Shown piece by piece: positions 1-13,779 of a stretch of DNA of 64,000 nucleotides (positions within the stretch are counted from its first letter, which is position 1; every line of letters starts with the position of its first letter). The position numbers were made by a program, and so were the translations under genes. The DNA is from Nymphaea colorata (taxonomy: Eukaryota > Streptophyta > Magnoliopsida > Nymphaeales > Nymphaeaceae), in contig NC_045139.1 in assembly GCF_008831285.2 (NCBI RefSeq), forward strand, positions 26,578,412-26,642,411, in the 5' to 3' direction. The notes beneath the pieces were generated by a model. It worked only from the letters and a program-made list of their open reading frames with translations, did not search any database and had not been told where the DNA came from.

Positions 1-690
1 ACAATGCATTCTTATATGGCGACTGAGATGAAGAAATCTACATGAAACAATCTCTTGGCTATGGTTGAAATGGGGAAACTTGTGTATGTTGGCTTAATAA
101 ACCATTATATGGCTTTAAGACAAACAATACATCAGTAACTTAACCATACACAGTTAATGTTCTTTGCCAATTAACGCATGAAACAAAGAACTAGTGTTGG
201 AATTCAGTCGTTCAATTATTAAGATAATTAAAGAAAACTCGTGGGCAGAACATTATAGTCCAAAATGGGTTGAAATTGAGTTGTTGTGTTGACTTGGATG
301 GAGCAAGCTTGATTATTTCAAAGAAACTAGCAACTGTCTACTGCATTTTCTTAGGAGTAAATCTGATCTCATGGAGCACAAAGGAACTTGAGTGTGGTGT
401 CTTAATATTCTATTGAAGATAAGTACAAAAACATAACAACAAGAACAAGCAAATATTATAGTTGACTTATCATTTGAAGGATCAGGGATACCAAAATATA
501 ACAGTTATACATACAGTTGCAAACTCAGTTTTTCATGAGCATGCCAAGCATATTGAGCTAAATTGCCATTTTGTTCAAGAAATATCCAAGCTGGTATAAT
601 ATGCATTTAAGTACAAGCAAGGAGAGAATGGCAAACATTTTCACAAAAACACCAAGTAAAAATCAATTCAAATATATGCTAAGAAGTTGG
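1..690 (+). pseudogene. Decayed Ty1/copia pol remnant (RT tail, RNase H, C-terminus)
   Basis: Translating the plus strand in shifting frames gives pieces of a copia polyprotein in the right order. Near 1-60 is the reverse transcriptase stretch NAFLYGD followed by EEIYMKQ; near 100 is KPLYGFK; around 330-395 is GVNLISWSTKE of RNase H; around 530-580 is HAKHIELNCHFVQE, the conserved late RNase H segment. Further traces of the C-terminus (an FTK-like piece near 640) follow. Stops and frame changes separate the pieces, so it is dead. The element begins left of the window. No LTR could be delimited after 690. Confidence 0.75.
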
Positions 691-2748
691 GCTCATTGGA
701 CTAAGAGACAGTAACTTAAAGAGGAATGTTGAGGAATAAGTTGGTGTCTGGATTATCAAGGACTCCAAAGGAAAGATCATCCCTTCATAACAGTTGAGGT
801 TCTCAATAGCAACCAGAAAAGCATGAAAATGGTTGTCCAGGCCTGCATCATTGTCAGAATAGAATCTGATCGTATCAAATGTAGATCGATGAGATCTCAG
901 CCATTTTCATTGTAAACTTAAGTTTGTATTAATCATTGGTAAGCAGTGTGTTGAAACTGCATCTAAGCAATCAATAAGCAGAATTCCTTGGTGCATCATT
1001 TGAGCCCATTCATTGCCAGTTGACATACAATATAGAACCAATTTATTTTTTTATCCCATTTTCACTTCGATGTTCATAGTTCTATTCTTAATGGGTGAGT
1101 CCTGTTGATTAAATGTAATTCAAGAAAACATTGTTTTCATTTGCTTAAAAAAAAAACTGTACTAAATCATCATTCTCTAGAACCCTACTTACTTCTAAGC
1201 CTACTAGGAAGAATAAACTCTTCTCTTGCTCCTCACCCTACCGAGGTAAGAAGTGTCCATCCTTAACACTCATGACATATTTTTGCCATCTTTTCTCTCT
1301 TTCATCGCATGCTTGAACAACTGCAGAATTTTATCTTCTATAAAGTATTTAGAGCAATTCAAAACGATAATTCTTCATTCTCAAAGAATGCTCAATAGAG
1401 GAGATTGAAATCCTTCTGCCTTCATCATCGATGTAGATGGATCCATAAAACCGTTCCCTTCAGACAGAAATTCAAGAGATCCCGAAAAAGCAGATTGCTT
1501 ATGCCAATCACGCGCCTTCAGAGTTTAGATCAGAGGCAATGTAACTGCACGAAATTAGTGTGACCACCTGTAAATTTATTCTTATAAGCCATCCACACAG
1601 AAGTAATTTTCAAGGTCCAAACCTATAAAGTATTAGTCATTGCATTTCACATTGCAGGTAAGATTCTAGAACTTCCTACATAGTTATACATCGGAATGAA
1701 CTTAGCAGGAGCACAATTTACAGGTCGCAAACCAAAAACCCAGCCAAGAGAAAAGTAGAACAAGGCATGTTTAGGTTTAGCCCAGGTGTAAGAGTTTGAT
1801 TCTGAATCAAGAAGGCAAGTATGATGCTCCGCTCAAGTTTAGTTTATTTGAGGAAGCAAGTTCAAGCGGAGCTTTACAAGTCAAGCACGACCTATCCTGG
1901 TTTCACTCACATAATGAATATGTCAATATACACATATGCTTGTATGTATGAGCTCCATCCAACTAGGTGGCAGGATTCAAACCCATTGTCTTTTCAAAAG
2001 AGAACAAAGCCAACAAATAACCCATTGCAATTATAGATTTAGGCCAAACCAGATTAAGCAAGATTATTAAAATCAGAAATGAAATCAAGCAAGGCTGCTG
2101 ATTCAGCGGAATAGTGTATGACATACTGCATCTCCGAGTCAACGTGTGAATGGAACCACTTTGCCACGGATTCATTTCAATCAGTGACTTCAGGCCAATT
2201 GACAACATTGTGTTTAATTATCCAACTTTAGAATTCACCTCGTACATACAAGCTCGGTCATAGTCTCAAGCTTGGCTCCGTTAATTCTTGCTGCACAAGT
2301 TAAGCTTCACTACCAAAAGCCAAGTTCCAAATAGCCTGATTGGCCTTGCATCGCAATAACATGATTGGTCATGCACGCTTTCACGAGACTTGTCGAGCTG
2401 AGACTGAAAGAGGGCAAAAGAGAGATGCATCATATCGGAAATGGCAGCAACACCAATACTGACGACACTGAGAAAGACTTGCGAGTTTTGCATGTTAACC
2501 TTTTCACAGCGTCAAGCTTTCAGTACATCCGTTGAAAAAGTATGAGAGAAATTTCGATATGAACATTCTTACAAAAAGATCATCTAATCTAAACATGCAC
2601 GTTTCAGTCCCTCAACACCCCTTTTTCTCTTTTTGCTTAGGGGCCAAAGTTGCACATTGCCTTCTGCAAAACCAAACTCCTGTACAACTTGCACATAAAT
2701 GTGTAAAAGAAGGATGCACTGTACAAAAATAAGGCAAAGGTTGTTCCC
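691..2748. other. Intergenic / 3' flank of the GNAT-BRCT gene
   Basis: No gene is supported here. Reading frames are short and have no recognisable motif. The portion next to 2749 is presumably the 3' untranslated region of the leftward-transcribed GNAT-BRCT gene. The first few hundred bases may contain remains of the LTR belonging to the copia relic on the left. Confidence 0.5.
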
Positions 2749-5700
2749 TTACAGGGATTCTGCAAATTGGGGTGCGTCAAAGTCAAGCTCCTGCCTCATA
2801 ATACAATTTATGAACCAGTCGCTACTGTAAGTCCATATCCCTCTCTTAACTGCAAGCAACGCTTCTTCCATGTCATCCTCACATGTCACCACAATAGTCC
2901 CTGATGGTTCCTGTACTTCATCCAGACTCAAGAGAACCTGTATATGTTACACCATTAATTGGGTTCTTAACATTCTTATATAGATGCATGTGGAAAAGAA
3001 AGAATCCAATAAGCCTCCGAAACCAATTCAACACTTTCATTAATGGAAATAAATTCTAGAATTTCATCTATTTTTTAGTTATTATTAATTGGGATCCTGG
3101 AATATAAGAACGAATGCAAACCATCATTGAGAAGTCCAGTCAGATTAAATAAGACAAGAATCATGTATTATCAAAAGTAAATTTCAAATCAAACTGTCAG
3201 CATTTCTAAAAACACGACATTGGTCGCCTACAACACTGGTGAGTGTAGTAAGCAGACTAGAGAACATAATATGTAAATCACATATTTGTGCAATTCATGG
3301 AAAAGGAAAATGGAACACCTTAAACTTCTGCTTCCCAAAAAAAGGGAATAGAAAAGCTGGCTGGGAGAAGGCCAAAATTCAGAATATAGTTGATTCATGA
3401 ACATGATTGTCACACATATTGCAGCATGGCAAGAACTCAAAAATTAGGAGGAAGCAACTACAAAATCCAGAACTGCTACCTCAAGCATCAACGTCTTCAC
3501 ATCTATAACTACACTATAAAGGAAGAAAAGTTCATGCAATCAGAATTGACTTACTTTACCACCAGCTGACTTAATGATTTCACTGAGCATAATAACTGGA
3601 GGTTGAACATTTGGAGAAAGATAGAGATCATATCCCTTAAGCAGGCCATGGGGGTTTCTCCGTGCTCTAAGAACTGTATCCTTCAGCTCTGACTTATAAA
3701 TTGACAGATAATCTTCATCTTCCAGGATAAATGGTAATTCCTCTATAAACAGATATTAGACACCTTAGAATAAGATGATTACATTTAATGCATAGCGACA
3801 CTTGCTGATGCTTCACTCACCTACAAACATGCCTTCCCGAACACTAGCTTTCAGCCAGCTGGATGAGACAATCCATGCCCTGGTACAAGAAAAAAAATGA
3901 ATTGTAAGAAACACACCACGCAGCACCATGCACAAACATACATGTATCCATGGTAGCAGGAACAAAATATATAGCTACAGGAATCATGGACTACGCCTAC
4001 ATGTCAGAAAACATGACACTCAAGCTCATGATGAGAAAAAAGAAAAGAAAAAAAAAAGTAAAGGCCTTTTGAACAGCAGATACTATCATTTCTGCTACAC
4101 TAAATCATCAAGGAACAACCAAAAGAACCTTGTCAATAGAATTCAGTCTCACAGAAGTAAAGCAGGTAAAATTTTGATAGTATTTGACTATTCTGGATAA
4201 CTGTCTACAATCAGGGTTGCAAATGGAAGGATTTGGGACGACAAAATCTATTAGAGGTCACACGTAATCTAGTAAACCAAAAAAAAGGCAAGGAAAAACA
4301 AAAAAGGCAATTATTAAACAAGCTCCAGACCATTTGCAACCCTAGCTAGAACCAAATAGGATATGACTTGCAACTATTTTTAAAATTGTCTGTGGTCAAA
4401 ATAACCAAATCGTTATTTTGCTTCTTAATTGATTTTGGTCAAAGTCATGCTTTTCCCCACTCATTTTGGAAGGGCTTGGCCACCTGGAGTAAACTTTTTA
4501 CAAGGTTCTTGCCAGGCTCGTACTCCTGATGGTTCGGACACACAATATGCCTTCCGAGAGCAGGGGTGGCTGCACTCTCTTTCTCTCAGCCTTCTTCTCC
4601 TTCCTCCTTCCCAAGTGTGGCCAAGCAGGAATATGCTTCTGTGAGGTTGTGCCTTGTGTTTTATATTTGAACAAACTTCCAACTCAAACAGAACTAGACA
4701 TGAATGTGCTGTAGGGAAACCAAGCCGTGTTTCTCCTTTCCTCTCTAATGAGTCCAGGCATGAAATTGTTGTACATAATTACTTGCTTTCTTTGTTTCCT
4801 CCCGTCCACCTTGGAAAGGACCGAGGCAAAAGGACCCTTCTCACGAACATGTATGGAGATTAAGCATTATTCTTTTGCTCAATGATGTTTCAAGGAGTTT
4901 CTCATTTTAAATGGGAAGAAAACGGATCAAAAAGGAGAAAGCTAAAAGAACAGAGCCTTCATTATAATGTATTATAGATCATGCAAAAACTAACCATGAA
5001 GTCAGGCTCATTTCAGTCCTAATGATAATTTTCAATTTAACCAAGAGATGCTTTGCAAAAGCAGAACCCGAGGGTCTAGGCCATCCACTTGGCTAAGAAT
5101 TGAATCTTACTGGGCCACCTGTGATAATTTCATTTTGAATCTTTGACGAACTATGCCCATTTAAAAAGATCAGCCTGAAAATGTTTTGTCCAGAACATTC
5201 TGTTCAGACAGTCAGATAGGTCCAAATAAAAGTAGCATGTCCAATAAATAGAGGACATGCAATTAGCAGAAGGACAATAGATGAAATAGAAAAACAAAAA
5301 TGCAAAATAAATAACTGCAAGAAGATGTCTAGAACTGCCTTGTTCAAATATCCAAGGTCTAGCAAAGTAAACAATCATAAAAAGACTCACCCAGAACAAA
5401 GAGCAGTGCAGAAATTCAAAGTGCTCCTTGCTTTTCCAGTGACTACATGTGTGCAGGCATTTCCATAGGCACTAACAGAACCATGCAACCCTCGAATTAT
5501 CTACAGTTCAAGACCAGTTGCCAATTAGAATGCAGATCACATTAAGGGAACTCCTTAACAGGCAACACAATGAACGTCCAGAACCAGTTCATGCCTATTG
5601 TTTAGGAATATACCAATTTTTAGAATTTAGAATAGAACTAGTTGCATGGGTAAACAAAGGGACACTTTAAGACCATCCATACTAAAGTTCATAAACAGAA

Positions 5701-8552
5701 TCTTCTAAGGCGAACCAGAAAGCCAAGCAACATGTTCAGACTACTGTACAGGCTCATCGATATTCAAAAGACTTAAACTAGCACCTCAAAAACTCGTAAG
5801 CGATAATCTGCTATTGTATAACAATCTGATCCTGCAACCTACCAGCAATACTCAGCAATAGGGCCAGGAGAACTGCCAAACCACCTGTAGCTTATATAAT
5901 TAGTGGACGAATGAGCTAAGAACATAAACACTTATCCAGTTCTCTGCAGTTTGGAAACTACTCATCAAACATTCTAAAGAAACATATTTCTTCCTACAAC
6001 CCAAAAGTTACGTATAAACATCAATCAGCATCCACATGCATAATTAGTAAAAAAACAAATCCAAATATTATTAAACAAACAGTATGTTTATGATATGATG
6101 CAGATGGTCAACCCAAGAACCCATCACAAATAGTTAGAACTCAAGGGCAACAAGCCGCTCATTGTGTAGAACAGCATAAATGTAAAATGCTCATGAGCTT
6201 ACCAGATATTTTGGCCCCAGCTGTTTTCCATATTCTGAACCTCTGCCCTAGGTAATACTGGATAAGATTCACATCCAGGAACCCTCACGAGTACATGACT
6301 CCCACCCAATTAGATAAAATTTGTCTATGCCCTAGACAAATACATGCAACATTCGCCAAAAAGGAAACATATCTACATTCATAGAGAAACATATCACTGA
6401 TAGCTCAGTATCCACAAAGAAGGCTTTCTTCACCTAACCTAATTTGTGCATTTTTTTAAGAAATTAACCAAAAAAAGAACCAAAAGCGTTACAAGCAAAT
6501 AATCACCAGGAAGATTAGCTTAATCTTTCATAATCCTCACTAAATGTTCTACTTCATTAGCAAAACTCTATAGACTACAGCTATAAGGTAGGGTACAAAT
6601 AATTTGATGATAGAAGTTTTTGGATATAAGCCAAATAGTGCTTTACATATTTAATTAGATTTTGATAAACATACCATAGAAGAATAAGAGTCATAGACAA
6701 ATCAGGTAATTTTCCTGTAACATATGCATCACAGATAAATAAATAAAGAAAGAAGATGAAGCCACCTCTGTAAGCTGCGTCTTTTTGAACTCATCAGCAA
6801 TATTCATCAACATGAGGACAGGATTTTGTACTTCTGACTGCAACAATGAGACCTTGACATCTTCAGTTCCATCAACTCTACCATCAAGGTATCCACTTTC
6901 TTCATCGCAATCATGAGGGATTACAGAGACAGCCCCATTGATGTGCATCTCTCTACAATAATCAGCTTTACTCTTGCCAGAATCCTCAAAGTTAAGACCC
7001 TTATGGGGAATAAGACTGCAGTCAAAATGATGGCCCTTGACTCTCTTTGAGTTTAAGGAGGAACAGGATGCTTCCCATGCTCTCTTGGACTTCAATCCAG
7101 AACAGGAGCAATGCTGGTTAATAAGAGCATCTTTTGAACTATCTTCCACTGATTTCACCTTTGTATCACCAGGAGATGCATCTGCTAATGTAAAATGATT
7201 TTTTTCAAGGCATCACCACAAGAAACTGTATGATATCTAGGAAAAATAGGGGAGCATTATCATATATCTGTGCATAGCACTAATGAACCCTAAAGTGGAC
7301 CAACTCTTTTCAGTTCTAGATCAAATGCCTAGGCAAGAAAAACCAAAAGACACCTACAGCTCTCACTTACCTACATATTTCATATCTCTAAAATGATCCG
7401 CATTGGATCTTTCCAACTGCATGTTGGCTGGGTTGGCTGCATCTTTGTTTTCTTGAACCGAATGTTTTGAAGAATCATCACATAATCCTGTTTCAAAAGC
7501 ATCACTTGGAGGCGATTTAGTAATAAGCTCCTCTGTCTGTATCGAAGGCAACCCTTGCTTGCCACGTACTCTCACAATTTTAGGAGGAAAAGCATTATCG
7601 ATCTTGCCTTTGTTGAGGTGTGATACCATTAGAATGGAATCACCAGGGAAGGACAATGCCCTGCGGATATCAGCTTTAATGGGAAGCTTGCGACCCTTAC
7701 CCTTGGTGTCAACCTCAGCTATTGTCACAAATCCCTGAATTGTACATAAACGCATCAAAAAACTAGAAAACCAACTGAACTAAATTTTCTCGCATGTGTA
7801 GACTTGATAACAGAAATACAAACAAGCAACTACAGCATCTACTGGAAACCAAATATCTTCAATGGAATAACAATAAAAACAGAGAGAAGGGAACTACAAG
7901 CACATAATATTTTCCAAGTTGCTTGATGCAAAAAACTTGTATGTCCAAATAACCAAGTGACATGGGTGCAGGTACAGGTGATACATACACACACACACAC
8001 ATATATAAGAGAGTTTGGATGCCAAATGCCCTAAAAAAGAGTTGTTAAAAGAGCATTAGTGACGGTTGGTGCTCATTTATGATGATTCTAACAACAATTA
8101 TGGTGCTTTCAGCAATGGGTTTTTAATTTTTAGCCACCCAGTATATATATATATATACACACACACACTCACACACCCCACATAGTCACAAAAAAACTTT
8201 CTTGCGTTTTAAATGGCAAGGTTTTTCTTGGGTATAACACAGCAAGATTGAAAAACAGGGGAAAAAAACAGTAAATTTCTAAAAATAAGGGAAAATAAAA
8301 GTGACTGGTACCACATGAGAAACTAATAACACAAACATCAAAAAATAAGTGGACTTGCAACAAATAAAAATTAGAAAATAAAACAGTTTGGCATTAAAAA
8401 CGTGAAAAAATGAATGCAAATGAAGAAAAGGAAAAAAACACAAAAAATGCATTTTTTCACATTTTTTTTTCGCTTTGGCATTTTCTTTTCAAAAAAATGG
8501 TGTTTGTTTAGTTTTTAAAAAAAATGTGTTTTTGGTGACTATATGTGTGTGT

Positions 8553-8599
<47 letters not shown>

Positions 8600-11500
8600 A
8601 AGAGGGAGGAAAATTGAAATCAGTCGGCTGCCAAAGGTTGCCAAATGGTTAAATATTTATAAACCATCGCTAAAGTCTAGCCGTGGAACATTAGAACAGT
8701 TTATGATGTAGCAATAGCTTGTGTCGTTTTTAATGACAGTGTTAAAGTGCTTTTTGCAACAGATTTCAAATATTTAGTCATCTGGCAATATGCAGCAGCT
8801 GGCTGATTTCAATTTTCCTATATAAATAGATTGCTCAGTTTGGGTTTAGACGAATAAATAATCCAGCCTCTCACAGCACATTGTCCGATGCATTCCATTA
8901 GGCAATGTGTTTAATCAGCACATTGTCTAGGCACTAAGTTTGCTAATAGATTCAGAATTTAATTTCATAGATCAAGAATACAGAAGTCCAGATCATTGAT
9001 TAATTAGGAATTATAGGCTTGCAGGCCAACCTATGTTGTTAAGGAGTGGACTAGGCACCAGTCCACACCCGTTGCCTAAGTCCATCACTTAGGCGATGGG
9101 TGTGGTGCTGCTACCTAGGTGTACCTAAGCTAGACAAGACGCCAGCATGCCTACCTGGGCTGGACTAGGCACCAGCACGCCTAGTCCATGGGGAGGTATA
9201 TGCCTGTGATTTTATTGTATATACTATGTACAATCTGTAATAATTCATAATATATGTATAGTCTGAAATAATGTATATTTATGTATTGTATATTAATCTG
9301 TTATATATATGTATACTAATACAATCTAAAGCAATTTTTAAAGTGGTTCCATCTGCAGTTGGATCTGTTATAATGTATATTATATGTTATATGTACAATC
9401 TGTTGTAAACTTGTACCGTATAGTATATGTATTGATTTGATATGACTTTTGTTTGAAATGATTCAAATGAAATAGTCTATAAGGTCTATAACTGAAATAG
9501 TCTATAAGAAATGCAAGCATTGTGTCCAGCGTGTAAAGAAGAATGACATGTCTGCTTTTGTGTATCAAACTAAGGCATCAGCTAGAACAGAACAGCGCAG
9601 TTCTCCAGTATGTAAACAAGCTGGAAATGTATTGTTAGTCTGTCATGTAACAAACAACATAACAGTTTTTCATGTTTTACTTTTTGGCTTCACTTACAAA
9701 AATGTGCATTATTCGAAAAAAAAGCATATAATACCCGAGAAATAAGTCAGCCGTATAAAACGGCAGTTAGATGCATCTTTTAAAAAAAAAACGCTAAAAA
9801 ATAAAAAACGTGAAAAAAAGTCGTATTATACTCATTTTGTTGCATTTTTTCGTATTCTTTTATTAATTTGCTGAGATATTCCCAAAATATACAACTTTGC
9901 CGTATTATACCCGAGAAATTCCTTACCGTATAATACCCGTATATATGTGACAATGATTAAAATAGAACAGAACAGTTTTCCAAGTTTTATTAGGAATAGA
10001 AGCTTACAGTTCAGTAAGTACATAATTTTATCATGTAATGGTTAGCAACTTAGCATAACTAAAAAAAAAATTGGTCGCCTTTTTTGCCTAGGCGAGCCTA
10101 ATAAGTATGTTAAACAAAGGAGAATATGTACAAATCGTTGTCAGTTTGTCACAAATATCATTCTTTGGAGAATATCGACTAGGTTTTTCTTGACTTTTCA
10201 GCAAAATTGTTCTTCTCAAGAAAATCTAGCCAATTTTTTAAAAATAAAAAAAACATAAAAATCATAAAAAACCTTAAAATTTCTATAAATTGAAAATATT
10301 AAAATCTTGGAAAAAAATTGCGATACAATCATGAGATTTTTGTGTTGACAAGATCATAAAAATCTCAAGCCTTTTTACGATTTTTTAGTTTTATTTGATT
10401 TACTACTAAATATCACGAGATTTTTGAAAATTTTGTGATATCTATGGCACTGGTACAAATGCACAGGTCATATATCCCTATGAAGCTGCTTTGCAGCATA
10501 CACCTTTATGGCAAGTGCTTGCAGCACCTGCATGCCTGTGGCACGGGACTGGGGGCTCTGATTTAAATGGCCAGAATAAGCCAGACAGTCGTGTGAAAAT
10601 GTCATGTTACAGCTAAATGCTCACTTGACATGGAAAACTAGCAAACTAGAAATCCACAACCAAAAACTTACAACAAGATTCACGACCAACAACGTAAAGA
10701 AGAAATTTGCTGAACAAGCAAGGAAATTTAACAAGAGTATGCTATACCTGTTTTAGCCAAAATCCTTCTGATTCCCTGTCACCCCAGCAAAAAAGAGTTG
10801 AAACACCAATGTTTTGAAGCCTCTTTCTCAGTTCCACATACAAAAGGCAACCAATTCCCTACAAATCATCAATATCCAGGCACTGGTTATTACTCATTAG
10901 GAAGGCAAATAGTAAAAAATGTAAGCCATCTTATGTACATTTGTCCACATGCCACACTATCAAAACCATACAAGGCATTCAACTCCTGCCCTGCACACAC
11001 TTGTGATGAGAATAACCAACCACTTATCCAAACAAAGAAAATGACATTGTTTTATCAGCTTTTAAGTTAAAAATAATTGGTAAGAGGCAGATAAGATGTT
11101 TGACAGATCAACTCAACAGCATCAAGACACAAAAAAGCAACAATTTTCACTAGGTTATTAACTGCACTGAGGATTTAACAGCATGATACCAGGATATATG
11201 AACAGAATGAATAATGGATTGAATGTTGGCTATGGTTTTTTATTAGCGTGCGAAAGGCGACATGCCACCTGCTGTAGGCTGCCACTGGGCTATAAGAATT
11301 TTGGACAAGGTCCAGACAGACAAAGGATAGGTCCATCCCATCCTTTTATCAGGTAGATACAGGGTGACATGGGCTGCAAACCATCTGGCCTGTGTGCACA
11401 TGTCTGTTGGTAATTGGTATTTTGGCAGGCAGAGAGACAGTTTGTTCCCCACTGCTTTTCCTCCATCGTGCTGGCAAAACTAAATGCATCACCAGACACC

Positions 11501-13703
11501 ACATTCGGCTTATGACATGCCACTATCAAAACTCATCAAGTTAACATAACTACTTCAACTTGGAAATGCAAGGTCCAACTTTCTCTTGATTGCTCTACAT
11601 GCTTTAATCTCAACAATTCACAAGAAGTCACATAAATGATTACAGGCAAAATAGTTAGTCAACCAATTGGCATACAATAAGAGTGATCATGGAGGCACTT
11701 TTTCAGCTCCATAAAAGCATCTCATTCATGTGATTATGTAAATATGGTTGCATCTTCATGGCAGTTAAACATGAAAGCTTTCTAATGTGAAAAAGCATAT
11801 GGATTGGATTAGGTCCATGGATCCACACACCCAGATCAAATAATGTTGTCATGGCACTTTTAAGCCTTAAGCATTGGTGGTGGCATGTCCTGCTATTTTT
11901 AGCTTAAGTATTGTTGTATTTTGGTAAAAAGATCAAAAACATTAGGGCACGTCGATCATCTCAAAAGAAGCTGCCGTTGAAGTGCTGGAGGTTTTTCCTC
12001 TCATGTTCATCTCATCTCATCCCTCACGTCAGGTAAGCCTGGTTCTTCCCAATCTAACATATAATAGCTGTCAGTGCATAATTAATTATACATCAGCACA
12101 TATAATTTCAAATGAAGGACCGTGTGAACCTAGAATATGTGATCCACATTGATTAACTTGAATGATTCAAATACAATTAGGGAGTTAAGCATTCAAGTTT
12201 TGAATTTGTAACCATGTAATCAAGCAACTAAATTTTTGCAAACACAATCAATCACATAAGCCTTTTTATCTCTTCCACGTATGAAACTTTCTGGCAATTC
12301 AAAAGAGCAAGCAAGCATAAAATTCATTCTCTTCCCAATTTTTATGCATATCTATCTTTTATTAGCAATAAACGGCAATGTAAGTTCAAGATAATGTTGA
12401 TAATTAATGCAAGATCATTGTTTACTTTGGTGAAACAGTTCCATGTAGGACTTCTTAGCTATTTGGTATGTACACTTGGGGGTTCATGAAAAGTTTACTA
12501 TGTGCTTCTGATGATGAAAAGTTCTTGAAGCACAAGATTACTGCAAAAGCTGATTCAGACACGCAACAAGCAGACAAGAAAAATAAAAAAAAATAAGCAT
12601 ACAAAAACTGCACTAATTTAATGACTGGAGAAGCTGCTGAGTACAACCTTGTGTTGATAATCTGAACAAACAGCAACCACAGGAACTTCAGCAAATTGTG
12701 TATCTGGAAATATTATCTGATATGACACAGCAGCAATTACCTGTATGATGCTTAAAAATATGAAGAATGAGTAAAGGAAAAAAGGATCTTCCTCCTAGAT
12801 TTTATATACTAAAAGTCCCAAAATGATAACAAGTTGACAGACAAGGAAATAAGGAGTTAGAAACTTGGAAGAAATCACAAATTAGAAACAAAAAAGTTCA
12901 CAGAAATGAAGTAATGGTGCATGTAAGACACAAATTTGCCATTGCTTATATAATTCATTTCCACTATCAGTTGAAGCTTGTTATCTTAGGAGTTTGGACT
13001 AGGCATAGTAACCAAGTTGAACATGTGAACCAGAACATAAAAAAAAAATTTTTTTTTTGGGGGGGTGGAGAATTGAACACCAAGAAATAATCTTACAAAA
13101 CAGCCCATTTCACCGGGGCGTAAAGTTAGGCATGTAATGTAGCATCATGTAAAGAATCAAAATTTTAATTTTTTATTATTAATCACAAAAATTGTATTAA
13201 TACACAAAATAAAAAATAAGGAAATAAAGGAACAGTTAATAATGTATTACTTGCTCCTTGGAGTCACAACAACTTAATCGTCATAAACCTGAAATTTGTT
13301 ATTTTGAACGATAGACACAGCTCTTATATGAAAAATAAGGAAAGGGTTAATTTTAACAAAATAAGTCATAAGATTTACTTTTTTAACCTTAAACATGTCC
13401 AATGTGGTTCCTGACACTTAAGATTCAGCTTTAAGGAATTAAGGCAACTTTAAGTTCAAAAGAAACATGTCACTTTTATGTTTCAAAGGTGTAACATAAA
13501 ATACACCCCATACCTTATTATAACATAAGAGATGTTGAGCATATTTTCATAGGTTACACATGATACGATAAAGTTACAACCCCGAAACTAGTTTCAGGGG
13601 TGCTGCAACCTGACAACCTTTTTAAAAGTCTGTAATATGTTGTATAACAGAATGTATCGTCAATATATATGTACATACACAGATATGTACACACACACAT
13701 ATA

Positions 13704-13779
<76 letters not shown>

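Larger units (their letters stand above)
7735..10747 (-). other. Intron 8 of the GNAT-BRCT gene, swollen by repeats
   Basis: This 3.0-kb intron is the longest of the gene and holds at least four repeat insertions listed separately (8203-8480, 9034-9195, 9715-9950, 10136-10452) plus CA, TA and GA microsatellites. It separates the exon ending the acetyltransferase-like domain from the long linker exon. Confidence 0.75.
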
